This document shows, one piece after another, positions 9,430-20,155 of a stretch of DNA of 64,000 nt; position 1 is the stretch's first letter, and each line of letters opens with the position of its first letter. Under the pieces are notes generated by a model. That model ran no database searches. It was not told the DNA's origin and was given only the letters and a program-made list of their open reading frames with translations. The DNA is from Aeromicrobium sp. PE09-221. GTDB taxonomy: Bacteria > Actinomycetota > Actinomycetes > Propionibacteriales > Nocardioidaceae. The position numbers and the translations under genes are program-made. The stretch covers positions 41,251 to 105,250 of the forward strand of contig NZ_MIJB01000015.1 in the NCBI RefSeq assembly GCF_002174305.1. Direction: 5' to 3'.

Positions 9430-10539
9430 TCAGTGCGGACCGCGGAGCTCGCCGATCGCCGCGAGGCAACCTGCCACCATGTCGTCGACGATCTGCCGCG
9501 TCGGGCGGAGCTCGGTCATCCGGCCGACCACCTGGCCGACGAAGAAGGACGTCAGGTCACCGACATCGCGGCCCTCCTCCGCCGCAGCCTCGATGAGCGC
9601 CCAGGCATCCTTCGACAACAGCAGCTGTTGGTCCATCGGCAGGATCTCGGGCGCATCCGAGCGCTCCCAGGCATCATGCCAGGCCGATCTGAGCTGACGC
9701 GCGGGCTTGCCCGTCCGGGCGGCGGAACGCACCGTGTCGCCGCTGCCGGCTCGCAGCAACCGCCGCTTCACCGTCATCGGCGTGACGTCCTCCTCACTCG
9801 CGAGCCACACCGAACCGCACCAGGCCCCGGCCGCCCCCAACGCGAGGCTCGCGGCGAGCTGCCGTCCGTCGGCGATCCCGCCCGCCGCCAGCACCGGCAC
9901 GTCACCGGCGAGGTCGACGATCTCCGGGGTCAACACCATCGTGGCGATCGAGCCGGTGTGGCCACCGGCCTCGGTGCCCTGGGCGACGAGCAGGTCGACT
10001 CCGAGATCGAGTTGCCGGCGAGCGTGTGCGGAGGAGCCGATGAGCGCCGCCACCAGCACGTCCTCGGCGTGGGCACGCTCGACCAGACGGGCCGGGGCCG
10101 GCCCGAGGGCATTGGCCACGAGTGCCGGACGATGCGCGAAGGTCACGTCGAGCAGCGCTTCCACCCCGGCCGAGGAGATCGAGGTGGTCGTCGTCGAGCC
10201 ATGACCGAGCGCACCGAGCCCTGGTGCCTCGATCCCGTGCTCGGCAAGCAGATCCCTGACGAACTCGATGTGCGAGGAGGGAAGCGGACTCCTCGCCGAC
10301 TCCGTCATCGGACCGGGTGGCACGAGGAGATCGACCCCGAAAGGCGCCCCACCGCACCGCTCCGCGATCCACGTGAGGTGACGATCGAGCTCATCGGGGC
10401 CGTACGGTGTGGCCGCCAGGACGCCCAGACCGCCAGCGGAACTCACCTCGGCGACGACACCGGGTGATCGACTGAACCCGGCGAGGGGGAGATCGAGCCC
10501 CAGCATCCTCGTGAACCGCGTGTCGACGATCACACTCAC
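9430..10539 (-). CDS. Nitronate monooxygenase-like flavoprotein
   Basis: This 369-residue TIM-barrel FMN protein belongs to the nitronate monooxygenase / 2-nitropropane dioxygenase family, which also includes FabK-type enoyl reductases. The diagnostic FMN and catalytic stretch QGTEAGGHTGS is present, as are PVLAAGGIADGRQ and ALGAAGAWCGS. The GTG start overlaps the upstream acyl-CoA dehydrogenase stop (GTGA), so it is translationally coupled. In catabolic clusters such proteins often have unknown roles, and detoxifying nitronates or acting as a flavin reductase or oxidase are both possible. Confidence 0.8.
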   Translation of the reverse strand: MSVIVDTRFTRMLGLDLPLAGFSRSPGVVAEVSSAGGLGVLAATPYGPDELDRHLTWIAERCGGAPFGVDLLVPPGPMTESARSPLPSSHIEFVRDLLAEHGIEAPGLGALGHGSTTTTSISSAGVEALLDVTFAHRPALVANALGPAPARLVERAHAEDVLVAALIGSSAHARRQLDLGVDLLVAQGTEAGGHTGSIATMVLTPEIVDLAGDVPVLAAGGIADGRQLAASLALGAAGAWCGSVWLASEEDVTPMTVKRRLLRAGSGDTVRSAARTGKPARQLRSAWHDAWERSDAPEILPMDQQLLLSKDAWALIEAAAEEGRDVGDLTSFFVGQVVGRMTELRPTRQIVDDMVAGCLAAIGELRGPH

Positions 10540-12575
10540 CGCGGCAGCCCCATCGCCCGAGCGATGATGCCTCGCTGGATGTCATTGGTGCCGCCACCGA
10601 TCACGTACATCGGGGCCAGTCTCAACATGGCCTCATAACGGCCCTCGAGGACGGCCTCGGGACCCAGCAGATCGAGTGCCGTGCGGCCGAACTCCTCGGC
10701 AAGATGCCCGCTGAGCACCGCCGACACGGGTCCGAGAATCCGGGCCTCATCACCGTCCATCGCCCGGGTGGCCTTCACCACGAGGACCCGAGCCGCCTGA
10801 AGACGCGCTGCTACCGACCCGAGCCGGTCGACGGCGACCGGGTCGATATCGCGACGCCCGCGCACCTCGCGCAGCAGAGCATCGAAATGGCCGAGGAGCG
10901 TCGCGGCGATACCGCCCATCAGCACGCGTTCGGCGGCAAGGGCATCGGTGATGACCCGCCAGCCGTCGTTGACCTCACCGACGCGAGCTGTGTCCGGGAC
11001 ACGGACATCATCGTAGAAGACCGAACAGGAGATCTCCCCGGACAGCGCCCGGTGTTGCTGCACGGTGATACCCGGCGTGTCCATCGGCACCAGGAAGATC
11101 GTGATCCCGGCGTGACGCGGCTGCGCCTCCGGATCCGTGCGCACCGCCAGCCATACGTGTGAGGCCGTGTGGGCACGCGTGGTCCACAGCTTCTGCCCGC
11201 GGATCACCCAGTCATCGCCCTCACGCACGGCTCGAGTGCTGAGTGAAGCGAGATCCGAGCCGGCTTCGGGTTCGGAATATCCCAAGCAGAAGGCCATGCG
11301 GCCCTCCCGCAGGAGGGGCAGGAAGTCCGCCTTCTGCTCGGCACTGCCGTGACGCAGCAGCGAGTGCCCGATCAGCATGGTCGCGCTCATCGCCCGGTCG
11401 ACGGGACCGCCGGCGTATTTCATCTCCTCGTTGAGCACCACCTGCTCTTCCAACGAAGCGGCACGTCCCCCGTGCTCCCGCGGCCATGAGAGGGCGAAGA
11501 GGCCCGCGGCGGCGGCAGCGGCCCGCACCCCCTCAGTGTCGAAACCGTCCTCTCGCCGGTGAGCATCGAGGAGCTCGCGTATCTCCCGGCGCAACCGCTC
11601 GGCCCTCTCCCCGAGATCGAGCGATGGCAGACCACCGCCTTCGGCGAGGAGCAAGGTGGGGAGTCCGTACGACGCCGCGACAGCTCCTTCGAGCGAACGC
11701 AGTCGCGACACCTCGGCGTGGACGAAGCGGAACAGCCACGCCACCTCGTGCTCGTCGAAATATCCGATCGCGCCGAGCGTGTGCTGGGCCCCGGCGAGGA
11801 CATCGACCGCGTGATCGCGGGCGTGACGCGCGGCGAGGGCGCAGGCGAGCGTCGCCGGACCTCGCATCGCACTCCGCGTGGCCTCCTCGACGAGCGCATC
11901 GTGGGCAAGCACGTCGATCTGCCCGGTGGCGACTCTCTGCTGTACGGCGCCGAAGGAACCGATGGCCTTTCCGAACTGGCGCCGCGTAGTGGAGTGCTCG
12001 ACCGCGAGTCGATGGGCGCGACGGCAGGCGCCGCCGAGTCGCGCAGCGGACGCGAGCCGCAGCACGGCGATGCTCTCCTCCACGAGACCGGGATCGACCT
12101 GCAGGTCTTCGGCGGTACCCACCGTCACACGAGACCAGTCGGGCACGGGGAGACCGGGCGCGGGAGTCGAGCGCTCGACCGGCAGGAGTCGTGCCCCCGG
12201 TCCGATGGCATCGAGTTCGATCACATGGGTCGCTTCGACCGGGACAAGCGCCTCGGCGGCTCGGCCGACACAGACGACGGGACGGACGGTACCGGTTTCC
12301 AGGTCCAGGCCGGGCACCAGGAGCGACGCGACATAGGCGTCGGCGAGCGGGAGGGGACAGGCTCGCTCGCCGAGGATGCCCTCGGCGGCGATGAGACAGT
12401 CGATCGCTCCGGCGGAGCCGAGTTCGAACCATCCCTGCTGTGCCGCCACAGCGCGCAGCTTCTCGAGGTCTGCCACCGGCGCTGCAGTGGCATCGGGCCA
12501 CACGGCTTCGAGCGCGCCCTCCACCGACCGTACGAAATCGCGAACCTCGGGATTTACTGATCGACTATCGTTCAT
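10536..12575 (-). CDS. Fused double-domain acyl-CoA dehydrogenase (FadE34-like)
   Basis: The 679-residue product contains two acyl-CoA dehydrogenase modules in tandem. The N-terminal half (about 1-330) is divergent but retains the C-terminal helical-domain pattern (TRRQFGKAIGSFGAVQQ). The C-terminal half (about 345-679) is canonical, with CLGYSEPEAGSDLASL, the AERV segment typical of a shifted catalytic Glu, and FAD/subunit motif GGGTNDIQRGIIAR. The same arrangement is known in FadE34/ChsE3 of actinobacterial steroid side-chain oxidation, where it replaces an alpha2beta2 heterotetramer. ATG 12575 sits inside the 14-base palindrome shared with the TetR promoter. It is the first gene of a unit that continues into the nitronate monooxygenase gene. 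Confidence 0.88.
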   Translation of the reverse strand: MNDSRSVNPEVRDFVRSVEGALEAVWPDATAAPVADLEKLRAVAAQQGWFELGSAGAIDCLIAAEGILGERACPLPLADAYVASLLVPGLDLETGTVRPVVCVGRAAEALVPVEATHVIELDAIGPGARLLPVERSTPAPGLPVPDWSRVTVGTAEDLQVDPGLVEESIAVLRLASAARLGGACRRAHRLAVEHSTTRRQFGKAIGSFGAVQQRVATGQIDVLAHDALVEEATRSAMRGPATLACALAARHARDHAVDVLAGAQHTLGAIGYFDEHEVAWLFRFVHAEVSRLRSLEGAVAASYGLPTLLLAEGGGLPSLDLGERAERLRREIRELLDAHRREDGFDTEGVRAAAAAAGLFALSWPREHGGRAASLEEQVVLNEEMKYAGGPVDRAMSATMLIGHSLLRHGSAEQKADFLPLLREGRMAFCLGYSEPEAGSDLASLSTRAVREGDDWVIRGQKLWTTRAHTASHVWLAVRTDPEAQPRHAGITIFLVPMDTPGITVQQHRALSGEISCSVFYDDVRVPDTARVGEVNDGWRVITDALAAERVLMGGIAATLLGHFDALLREVRGRRDIDPVAVDRLGSVAARLQAARVLVVKATRAMDGDEARILGPVSAVLSGHLAEEFGRTALDLLGPEAVLEGRYEAMLRLAPMYVIGGGTNDIQRGIIARAMGLPR

Positions 12576-12581
12576 GAACGA
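12568..12581. promoter_or_regulatory. Perfect palindrome, probable TetR operator
   Basis: TCGTTCATGAACGA is a perfect 14-base palindrome placed between the divergent fused acyl-CoA dehydrogenase and tetR genes. A partial repeat (CTGAACGAT) follows nearby at about 12587-12595. The palindrome spans the ATG of the dehydrogenase and lies 47 bases upstream of the tetR GTG start. TetR repressors commonly bind such sites at their own divergent promoter. Confidence 0.65.
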
Positions 12582-12627
12582 AATACTGAACGATGGCCGT
12601 CTGAAATACAAGCGGTACCCTCGCGCT

Positions 12628-13230
12628 GTGGAAAGCACCTCCCCGGGCCGGCCGCGCGACCCCGCCGTGGACGAGCGGATCACGGCGGCTGCCGTCGAGG
12701 TCTTCGCCCGGCAGGGGTGGACCGGCTTCAGCCTCGATGCCGTCGCGCGCACCGCCGGGGTCGGGAAGGCCTCGATTTACCTGCGCTGGAGCGACAAGGA
12801 GGCACTACTGACCGATGCCATGGCGGCCGTGTTCGCACCGATCGCCCATATCGACTCCGGCACATTGCGCGGCGACCTCGAACAGCTCGCCGCCCTCCTG
12901 TTGACCCTCTATGCCGACGGGGTGCGCGGAACGGCCGCGCGACGCATCGTCGTCGAGTCGGAGGTGACAGAGACGGTGCGCGATCGCTGGGCGACCGTAC
13001 GGTCCGAGCAGATCGCCACCACCCGCGCGATCGTCCGCCGGGCGGTCGAGCGGGGTGAGCTCGCGACCGATGCCCCGGTCGCCCTCCTCCTCGACAGCCT
13101 CTGCGGCGCGGCGATGCTCCATCCCGTCGCAGTGCCTGCCGATCACCTGACACAGGATGCGCTCGCACGCCATGCCGCTGCGATGGTCGACTTCGTCCTC
13201 GCGGGGGCCGCCGCCTACACCCGCAGGTAA
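12628..13230 (+). CDS. TetR/AcrR family transcriptional repressor
   Basis: The 200-residue protein has an N-terminal TetR DNA-binding domain (ITAAAVEVFARQGW through GVGKASIYLRWSDKEALL, about residues 16-60) and a variable C-terminal ligand domain ending in FVLAGAAAYTRR. The GTG at 12628 gives the usual short basic lead (TSPGRPRDP). An upstream in-frame ATG at 12574 would lie within the palindrome and is less likely. It is divergent from the fused acyl-CoA dehydrogenase gene and likely represses it and itself, with an acyl-CoA or related intermediate as inducer by analogy with other TetR regulators of fatty-acid and steroid genes. Confidence 0.88.
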   Translation: MESTSPGRPRDPAVDERITAAAVEVFARQGWTGFSLDAVARTAGVGKASIYLRWSDKEALLTDAMAAVFAPIAHIDSGTLRGDLEQLAALLLTLYADGVRGTAARRIVVESEVTETVRDRWATVRSEQIATTRAIVRRAVERGELATDAPVALLLDSLCGAAMLHPVAVPADHLTQDALARHAAAMVDFVLAGAAAYTRR

Positions 13231-13269
13231 GCGGCGGACGTGCCTCTTCAACGCGATCGCGACTATGCA

Positions 13270-14067
13270 TCAGGACGCAGGATGTGGAACGCCGCCGTAG
13301 TACGCCCTGCCTGCGGAACCGGGCACCGCATCACCGCCGTCGATGACCACGGTCGCGCCGTTGACCCGGTGGGCACGGGAAAGGAAGTACGCGGCCTCTG
13401 CGACATCCTCGCTCGTGGTGGGCACGCCGGACGAGGATCGTGAGGCCAGCTGCTCGTAGGCGCGCTCCACATCGGCGGGCCCGGTGCCGACGAGGCCGGC
13501 CGACAGTGAGCTCACCGTGGCACCGGGAGCCACCGCATTGGCGGTCAGCCCGTACGGCGCGATCTCGACGGCCACGGACTCCACGAGGCCCTTCACCGCG
13601 TGCTTCGCCGCGGTGTACAGATGGGGACCGAGACCGCCTCGCACGCTCGCGACCGAAGCCGTCGCCACGAGGGCTCCGCGACCCTGGGGGCGCATGTGCG
13701 CCACGCCGTGCTTGAAGGCCAGGAACACACTCGTGAAGAGCCGGTCCATCGTGGCCCGCGCGTCGTCCACCGCGGTGCCTTCCAGGAGGCCGGTGACACC
13801 GACCGCTCCGGCATTCGCGTACACGGCGTCCACTGCGCCGTAGGACGATGCCGCATCGAACAGCGTCATCGTGTCGGCCTCGCTGGTGGCATCGGCGGCG
13901 ACGAAACAGGCCGCGGGACCGAGCTCGCGCGCGAGCGACTCACCTTGCTCCACCGCGAGATCACCGAGCACGACATGTCCGCCGGCGGCCACCACCCGGC
14001 GAGCGATCGCGGCGCCGATCCCCCGGGCGCCCCCCGTAACCACCGCCACCTGAGCGGGATCAGACAT
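13270..14067 (-). CDS. SDR family oxidoreductase
   Basis: This 265-residue classical SDR has TGGARGIG, YANAG, a serine in VATASVAS and YTAAK. ATG 14067 (MSDPAQVAVV) is chosen because the family N-terminus starts there and it overlaps the end of the ferredoxin-reductase gene by eight bases, indicating coupling. The upstream sequence extending this frame is part of the other gene. Probably it is a secondary-alcohol or hydroxyacyl dehydrogenase in the local catabolic pathway. Confidence 0.85.
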   Translation of the reverse strand: MSDPAQVAVVTGGARGIGAAIARRVVAAGGHVVLGDLAVEQGESLARELGPAACFVAADATSEADTMTLFDAASSYGAVDAVYANAGAVGVTGLLEGTAVDDARATMDRLFTSVFLAFKHGVAHMRPQGRGALVATASVASVRGGLGPHLYTAAKHAVKGLVESVAVEIAPYGLTANAVAPGATVSSLSAGLVGTGPADVERAYEQLASRSSSGVPTTSEDVAEAAYFLSRAHRVNGATVVIDGGDAVPGSAGRAYYGGVPHPAS

Positions 14068-15712
14068 CCCCGCGACCGATCTGGACGAGGTCCTCGGCTC
14101 GGACACTCTTGATCCGCGGACGACCCTCGGGACGACCGGCCGAGCGCTCATGCCGGTCGATGCGTTTCCACGCTGCCGCATCGAGCCGATCGGGCACGAG
14201 CGTCTCGAGATCATCGCCCATGGCCAGTCCCCGGGGGATCAACCCCTCGCGCACATCGCGCAACAGGGCGGCCACCGTCTCCTGGGCGCACAACTTGTTC
14301 GTACCGATGACCCCTGAGGGACCTCGCTTGATCCAGCCCACGACATAGGCGCGCCCCGTCCACTGACCCGACGGATCGACCACCTTGCCCTCGTTATTGG
14401 GCACCACACCTCGTTCGCCGTCGAAAGGGAGCCCCGGCACCGGTTCACCGAAATAACCGACGGATCGCAGGACGAGACCACAGTCGATATCCTCGATCTC
14501 CCCTGTGGGACGCGCGGCCATGCGGCCCCCTTCCTCCACCAGTTCATTGCGGGCGATCCGCAGACCGGTCACCCGGGAGTCGCCCAGCACCCCGGTCGGC
14601 GAACTCAGGAAGCGCAGGGTCACGATGCGATCATCGGCCTCGGGTTCGGTCGCCGCCGCCTCGCCGAGCACCTCGACCTTGAGCCGTGCGATGTCATCGA
14701 CAGGCTCACCGAGCACACCGTCGAGACCCTCGACCCGTACATGAACCCCGCGCGTGGCGAGCAATCCGAGCAGCTCCGGGGTGGTGAAAGCGGCCTCCGC
14801 CGGACCCCGGCGGCCCAGGACCACGACCTCGCGGATCGCCGACGAACGCAGCGCCTCGAGCGCGTGGTCGGCGATATCAGAGCGCTCCAGCGTGGTGAGA
14901 TCGGCCGTCAGGATGCGGGCGACGTCGAGAGCCACATTGCCATTGCCGATGATGACCGCGCGCTCACCACTGAGATCGAATTCGTGGCCGACCGCCTCGG
15001 GATGTCCGTTGTACCAGGCCACGAAGTCAGTGGCGGAGTGGCTGCCCGGGAGATCCTCCCCCTCGATTCCAAGCCTCCGGTCACGCATCGCACCGACCGC
15101 GTAGACGACGGCGTGATAACGATCCTGAAGCTGCTCGAAGGTGAGGTCAACACCGATATCGACATTGAGGAACAACCGGAAGCCGGCCCTGCGGAACAGC
15201 GAGCCGAACTGCTCGGCGACGACCTTGGTGTCCTGATGGTCCGGGGCCACACCGTATCTCACGAGGCCGAAGGGGACCGGGAGCCGCTCGAACATGTCGA
15301 TCTCCACGTCCAGGCCCTTCGTCTCCAGCAACTCCTCGGCCACATAGCACGCGGAGGGTCCCGAACCGACGACAGCGACGCGCAACGGCTCACCCCAGTC
15401 GCCATCCCACTCCCGCCTGCGGGGCGCATTGGCGGTCTGCGGATAGTCGGCATGCTCCGGGTCGAGGTAGTACCGCGCATTGATCTCCTGGTAGCGCTCC
15501 ATCGACTCGGGGAGCTCGTAGTCCGGGGCGATCGCCTGGACTGGACAGACGTCCATGCAGGCGCCGCATTCGATGCAGACATCCGGGTCGATGTACAACA
15601 TCTCCGCGGTGCGATAGTCCGGCTCCTCCGGAGTCGGGTGGATGCAATTGACCGGGCAGACCGGGACACACGAGGCGTCATTGCAGCAACTCCGGGTGAT
15701 GACATAGGGCAT
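14060..15712 (-). CDS. fprB: Ferredoxin / ferredoxin-NADP reductase fusion (FprB-like)
   Basis: The 550-residue protein joins an N-terminal 7Fe-type ferredoxin to an adrenodoxin-reductase-like flavoprotein. Residues 1-60 carry two cysteine clusters (CCNDASCVPVCPVNC and CIECGACMDVCP). From about residue 108 there is the FAD site VAVVGSGPSACYVAEELL, then PFGLVRYGVAPDH and an NADP site GNGNVALDVARIL, and near the C-terminus GWIKRGPSGVIGTNK. This matches mycobacterial FprB. It would transfer NADPH electrons to oxygenases such as the P450 in this window or to other ferredoxins. The gene is followed directly by an SDR and is divergent from usp. Confidence 0.93.
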   Translation of the reverse strand: MPYVITRSCCNDASCVPVCPVNCIHPTPEEPDYRTAEMLYIDPDVCIECGACMDVCPVQAIAPDYELPESMERYQEINARYYLDPEHADYPQTANAPRRREWDGDWGEPLRVAVVGSGPSACYVAEELLETKGLDVEIDMFERLPVPFGLVRYGVAPDHQDTKVVAEQFGSLFRRAGFRLFLNVDIGVDLTFEQLQDRYHAVVYAVGAMRDRRLGIEGEDLPGSHSATDFVAWYNGHPEAVGHEFDLSGERAVIIGNGNVALDVARILTADLTTLERSDIADHALEALRSSAIREVVVLGRRGPAEAAFTTPELLGLLATRGVHVRVEGLDGVLGEPVDDIARLKVEVLGEAAATEPEADDRIVTLRFLSSPTGVLGDSRVTGLRIARNELVEEGGRMAARPTGEIEDIDCGLVLRSVGYFGEPVPGLPFDGERGVVPNNEGKVVDPSGQWTGRAYVVGWIKRGPSGVIGTNKLCAQETVAALLRDVREGLIPRGLAMGDDLETLVPDRLDAAAWKRIDRHERSAGRPEGRPRIKSVRAEDLVQIGRGDV

Positions 15713-15784
15713 TGAAGGAGACCTTCCTCACACCAACGACGATTTGAGGTATACGATAGTCATAGATTTCCCGAGGAGGAAGAC
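15713..15784. promoter_or_regulatory. Divergent fprB / usp promoter
   Basis: This 72-base gap is AT-richer than its surroundings and contains GGTATACGATAGTCATAG around 15748-15765, a plausible -10 area for the rightward usp gene, followed by GAGGAGGAAG, a strong ribosome binding site. The leftward gene has its own GAAGGAG next to its ATG. Confidence 0.4.
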
Positions 15785-16207
15785 ATGAACCTGATCATCG
15801 TCGGCGTCGACGGCAGCGACACCGCCCTCGCTGCGGCCCGGACGGCAGCTTCGCTCGCCCATACGATGGGGGCACGCCTGCACGTGATCTCCGCCACCCC
15901 GCGCGACACGGTCGACTATGAGGACGGTCAGCACCACGTCCAAGTCGACGTGGCGGCCGAGGCCGAGCAGATCGCCCAGGAAGCGGCCGCAGCACTCAGC
16001 GACCTCGTCCCGAGCGTCACCTCGAGCGGAGTCAAGGGTCGCCCCGCCGATGCCCTCGTCAGCGAGGCCGAACGACTCGGGGCCGATCTGATCGTCGTCG
16101 GCAATCGCCGGGTACAGAGCGCGGTGGCCCGGGTCCTCGGCAGTATCGCGACCGCAGTAGCCCATCACGCACCGTGTGATGTCTATATCGCGCACACCAG
16201 CCACTAA
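15785..16207 (+). CDS. Universal stress protein (UspA family)
   Basis: The 140-residue single-domain product has the UspA fold signatures: N-terminal IIVGVDGSDTA and the nucleotide-binding loop VVGNRRVQSAVARVLGSIATAVAHHAPCDV. The glycine/serine pattern fits the ATP-binding subclass. It is transcribed divergently from fprB and precedes the Baeyer-Villiger monooxygenase by 64 bases, with a regulatory box in between, so it is probably a separate unit. Role: a stress or hypoxia accessory, not assignable to a pathway step. Confidence 0.88.
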   Translation: MNLIIVGVDGSDTALAAARTAASLAHTMGARLHVISATPRDTVDYEDGQHHVQVDVAAEAEQIAQEAAAALSDLVPSVTSSGVKGRPADALVSEAERLGADLIVVGNRRVQSAVARVLGSIATAVAHHAPCDVYIAHTSH

Positions 16208-16241
16208 AACTGTGGTTGCCGTCACGTCGCCTAATCCGTAG

Positions 16242-17894
<1,653 letters not shown>

Positions 17895-17906
17895 CTAGGA
17901 GCTGCC

Positions 17907-19115
17907 ATGTCCGTCCCCACCTCCGCCGCACCCCTCGCCGGGGTCCGTGTCATCGAGCTCGGCTCGATGTACGCCGCCCCGACGACGGGCCGCATGCTGC
18001 GCGACTTCGGTGCCGAGGTCATCAAGGTCGAGGACCCACGCCAGGGTGATTTCGCCCGCCAGTGGCAACCTGCACACGAGGGCATGGCGATCGGCTTCGC
18101 CCGGTTGAACTCGGGTAAGCGGTCGATCGGCATCGACCTGCGCGACGAGGCGGGGCGCGATATCGTCCGCGATCTGGTCCGCGGGGCCGATGTGCTCATC
18201 GAGAACTTCCGTCCAGGTCGGCTCGAAGAGTGGGGCATGTCCTATGCCGAGCTCAGCGCCGATCGTCCGGGCCTCGTGATGACCAGGGTCAGCGGCTTCG
18301 GCCAGACCGGCCCGTATCGCCACCGCCCAGGTTTCGGGACGGTGGCCGAGACCGCCAGCGGGTTCGCCTTCCTCAACGGCTGGCCCGAGACTCCCCCGAC
18401 CGCCCCGCCCTTCGGCTTCGCGGACTCGATCGCCGGCATCTCGGCGGCATTCGGCACCGCAATGGCACTCTTCCGCCGGGAGATGTCTGGCGGGATCGGC
18501 TCGGAGGTCGATGTCGCCCTGTACGAGCCGCTGATGTTCATCCTGGGCGATGCGGTGATCAACTACACCGCCACGGGGACGATCATGGAACGTCACGGCA
18601 ATGCATCGGGGGCCGCCTCACCGCGAGGAATCTACCAGGCCGCCGACGACGGCTGGCTCTCCATTGCCGCCTCCAACCAGGCGATCGCCATGCGGCTATT
18701 CGAGGCGATGGGTCGTCCGGACCTCAAGACGGACGAACGCTACGCCACCAATACCGCGCGCATGGCCAATAACGCCTCCCTGCAGGAGATCGTCAGCGAG
18801 TGGGTGCGGTCACGTGATCGCGACCAGGTGTTGAAGATCCTCGAGGATCACGAAGTCGTCGCGGCGGCGGTCAACGACTCGCGCGATATCAGCGAGGACC
18901 CGCACTTCCTCGAGCGCACCCTGCAACACCTCGGCGATACCGTTCTGGGCCCGGCGCTGACTCCAGGCCCGGTGCTGCACGTCGCCGGTTACGAGGGACC
19001 GCGGTACGACGGCGTTCCGGCCGTCGGCGAGCACACCACCGAGATCCTGCGATCACTCGGCTACGACGATGGCCGACTCGAGGAACTGGCCAGCCGCCAT
19101 GTCATCTCGGCGTGA
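17907..19115 (+). CDS. Class III CoA-transferase (CaiB/BaiF family)
   Basis: The 402-residue protein moves CoA between carboxylic acids. It has LAGVRVIELGSMYAAPTTGRMLRDFGAEVIKVE at the N-terminus and VDVALYE, in which the aspartate is the residue that forms the covalent acyl intermediate in the family. AGGAG precedes the ATG. Sitting between the BVMO and an esterase gene, it probably activates the acid released by ester hydrolysis. The donor and acceptor acids are not predictable from sequence. The end overlaps the esterase start by 17 bases. Confidence 0.9.
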   Translation: MSVPTSAAPLAGVRVIELGSMYAAPTTGRMLRDFGAEVIKVEDPRQGDFARQWQPAHEGMAIGFARLNSGKRSIGIDLRDEAGRDIVRDLVRGADVLIENFRPGRLEEWGMSYAELSADRPGLVMTRVSGFGQTGPYRHRPGFGTVAETASGFAFLNGWPETPPTAPPFGFADSIAGISAAFGTAMALFRREMSGGIGSEVDVALYEPLMFILGDAVINYTATGTIMERHGNASGAASPRGIYQAADDGWLSIAASNQAIAMRLFEAMGRPDLKTDERYATNTARMANNASLQEIVSEWVRSRDRDQVLKILEDHEVVAAAVNDSRDISEDPHFLERTLQHLGDTVLGPALTPGPVLHVAGYEGPRYDGVPAVGEHTTEILRSLGYDDGRLEELASRHVISA

Positions 19116-20025
19116 GCCTCTCGATCCCGCCATCGCCGCCCTGCGCGATCACGTCCGCGCCTCCGGCGCCGCACCCCTGAGCTCCCTCTCCCCGGCGGAG
19201 GCCCGCGAGCGGGTCAGTGCTGGCGATGGCGCCTGTGACGACGGTCCCGCAGTGCGTGTGATCGAGGACATCGATATCGGTGACGCTCCGGCACTGCGGA
19301 TCCGGCGCTATGACGATGGCGCATCGCGGGCGACACTCGTCTATGCCCACGGCGGGGGCTGGGTGACCGGAGATCTGGAGTATGCCGATGAACTCTGCCG
19401 TCAGTTGGCGAGTCAGGCTTCGCTGCAGGTGCTGAGCGTCGACTACAGGTTGGCCCCGGAATATCCCTTCCCGGCTGCGGTCGAGGATGTCGACACCGCG
19501 CTGAGCTGGGCGGTGATCCACGGTGGCGATCAACCCGTCTACGTGGGAGGCGACAGCGCCGGCGGCAACCTGGCCGCGACGATCGCACAACGACGCGACG
19601 AGGTGGCTGGGCTGATCGCGATCTATCCGGTGGTGGATCACGACCAGACACGAATGTCCTATCGAGAGAATGACCAGGGCTTCCCGATCGGGTCAGCCGA
19701 CATGGCGTGGTTCTTCGACCATTACGCCCCCCGGGATGTCCGCGACGATCCTCGCGTCAGTCCTCTCCGCGGCATCGGAGCCGATCATCCACGGACTTTC
19801 CTCCTCACCGCGGGACATGATCCGCTGTGCGATGAGGGTTTCGCCTATGCGGAGCGGCTCGCGGCCCTAGACGTCGGCGTCGAACATCGGCATGAGCCCG
19901 CCCTCTGCCACGGTTTCCTCCGCTCGACGGGTGTCTCCGCCGGGGCACGTGCCGCTCGCGATCGTTTGGTCGTGGACATCGCGAGATTCGTCGACTCCGG
20001 CCACCTACCCACGGCGGCTCCGTAG
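19099..20025 (+). CDS. Alpha/beta-hydrolase, hormone-sensitive-lipase (HSL) type esterase
   Basis: The 308-residue enzyme shows the HSL-family oxyanion motif HGGG (residues 84-87), the nucleophile elbow GDSAG (151-155, Ser153), an acid residue in HDPLCDEG and the catalytic histidine in CHGFLRS. ATG 19099 lies inside the end of the CoA-transferase gene, which suggests coupled translation. With the BVMO two genes upstream, the simplest role is cleavage of the ester or lactone product into an alcohol and an acid. This role is inferred from neighbours. HSL-type enzymes prefer short acyl esters. Confidence 0.88.
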   Translation: MSSRREPLDPAIAALRDHVRASGAAPLSSLSPAEARERVSAGDGACDDGPAVRVIEDIDIGDAPALRIRRYDDGASRATLVYAHGGGWVTGDLEYADELCRQLASQASLQVLSVDYRLAPEYPFPAAVEDVDTALSWAVIHGGDQPVYVGGDSAGGNLAATIAQRRDEVAGLIAIYPVVDHDQTRMSYRENDQGFPIGSADMAWFFDHYAPRDVRDDPRVSPLRGIGADHPRTFLLTAGHDPLCDEGFAYAERLAALDVGVEHRHEPALCHGFLRSTGVSAGARAARDRLVVDIARFVDSGHLPTAAP

Positions 20026-20084
20026 CGCGTCCGGCGGGTCCTCCGCTCTCCCGTGTCACGCAGAGTTCGCACCCGGGGTGGATT

Positions 20085-20098
20085 GATGCATATGATTC
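20085..20098. promoter_or_regulatory. GATGCATATGATT box upstream of gntR
   Basis: GATGCATATGATTC lies 58 bases before the gntR start codon and matches the other three boxes (16242, 30364, 56903) at almost every position. A regulator that binds its own promoter is common in the FadR/VanR group, so this supports gntR as the binder. Confidence 0.6.
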
Positions 20099-20155
20099 GG
20101 TGAGCGACCAGCCGTCGGCAGTTCGACATCAGGGTCCAACGAAGGAAGATCGATA

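Noticed and set aside
8833..10467. A long plus-strand open frame (about 540 codons) opposite the SDR and nitronate-monooxygenase genes
   Set aside because: It is antisense to two genes with clear family motifs, has no recognisable domain and is rich in Arg/Gly/Asp as expected from reverse-frame reading of GC-rich DNA.
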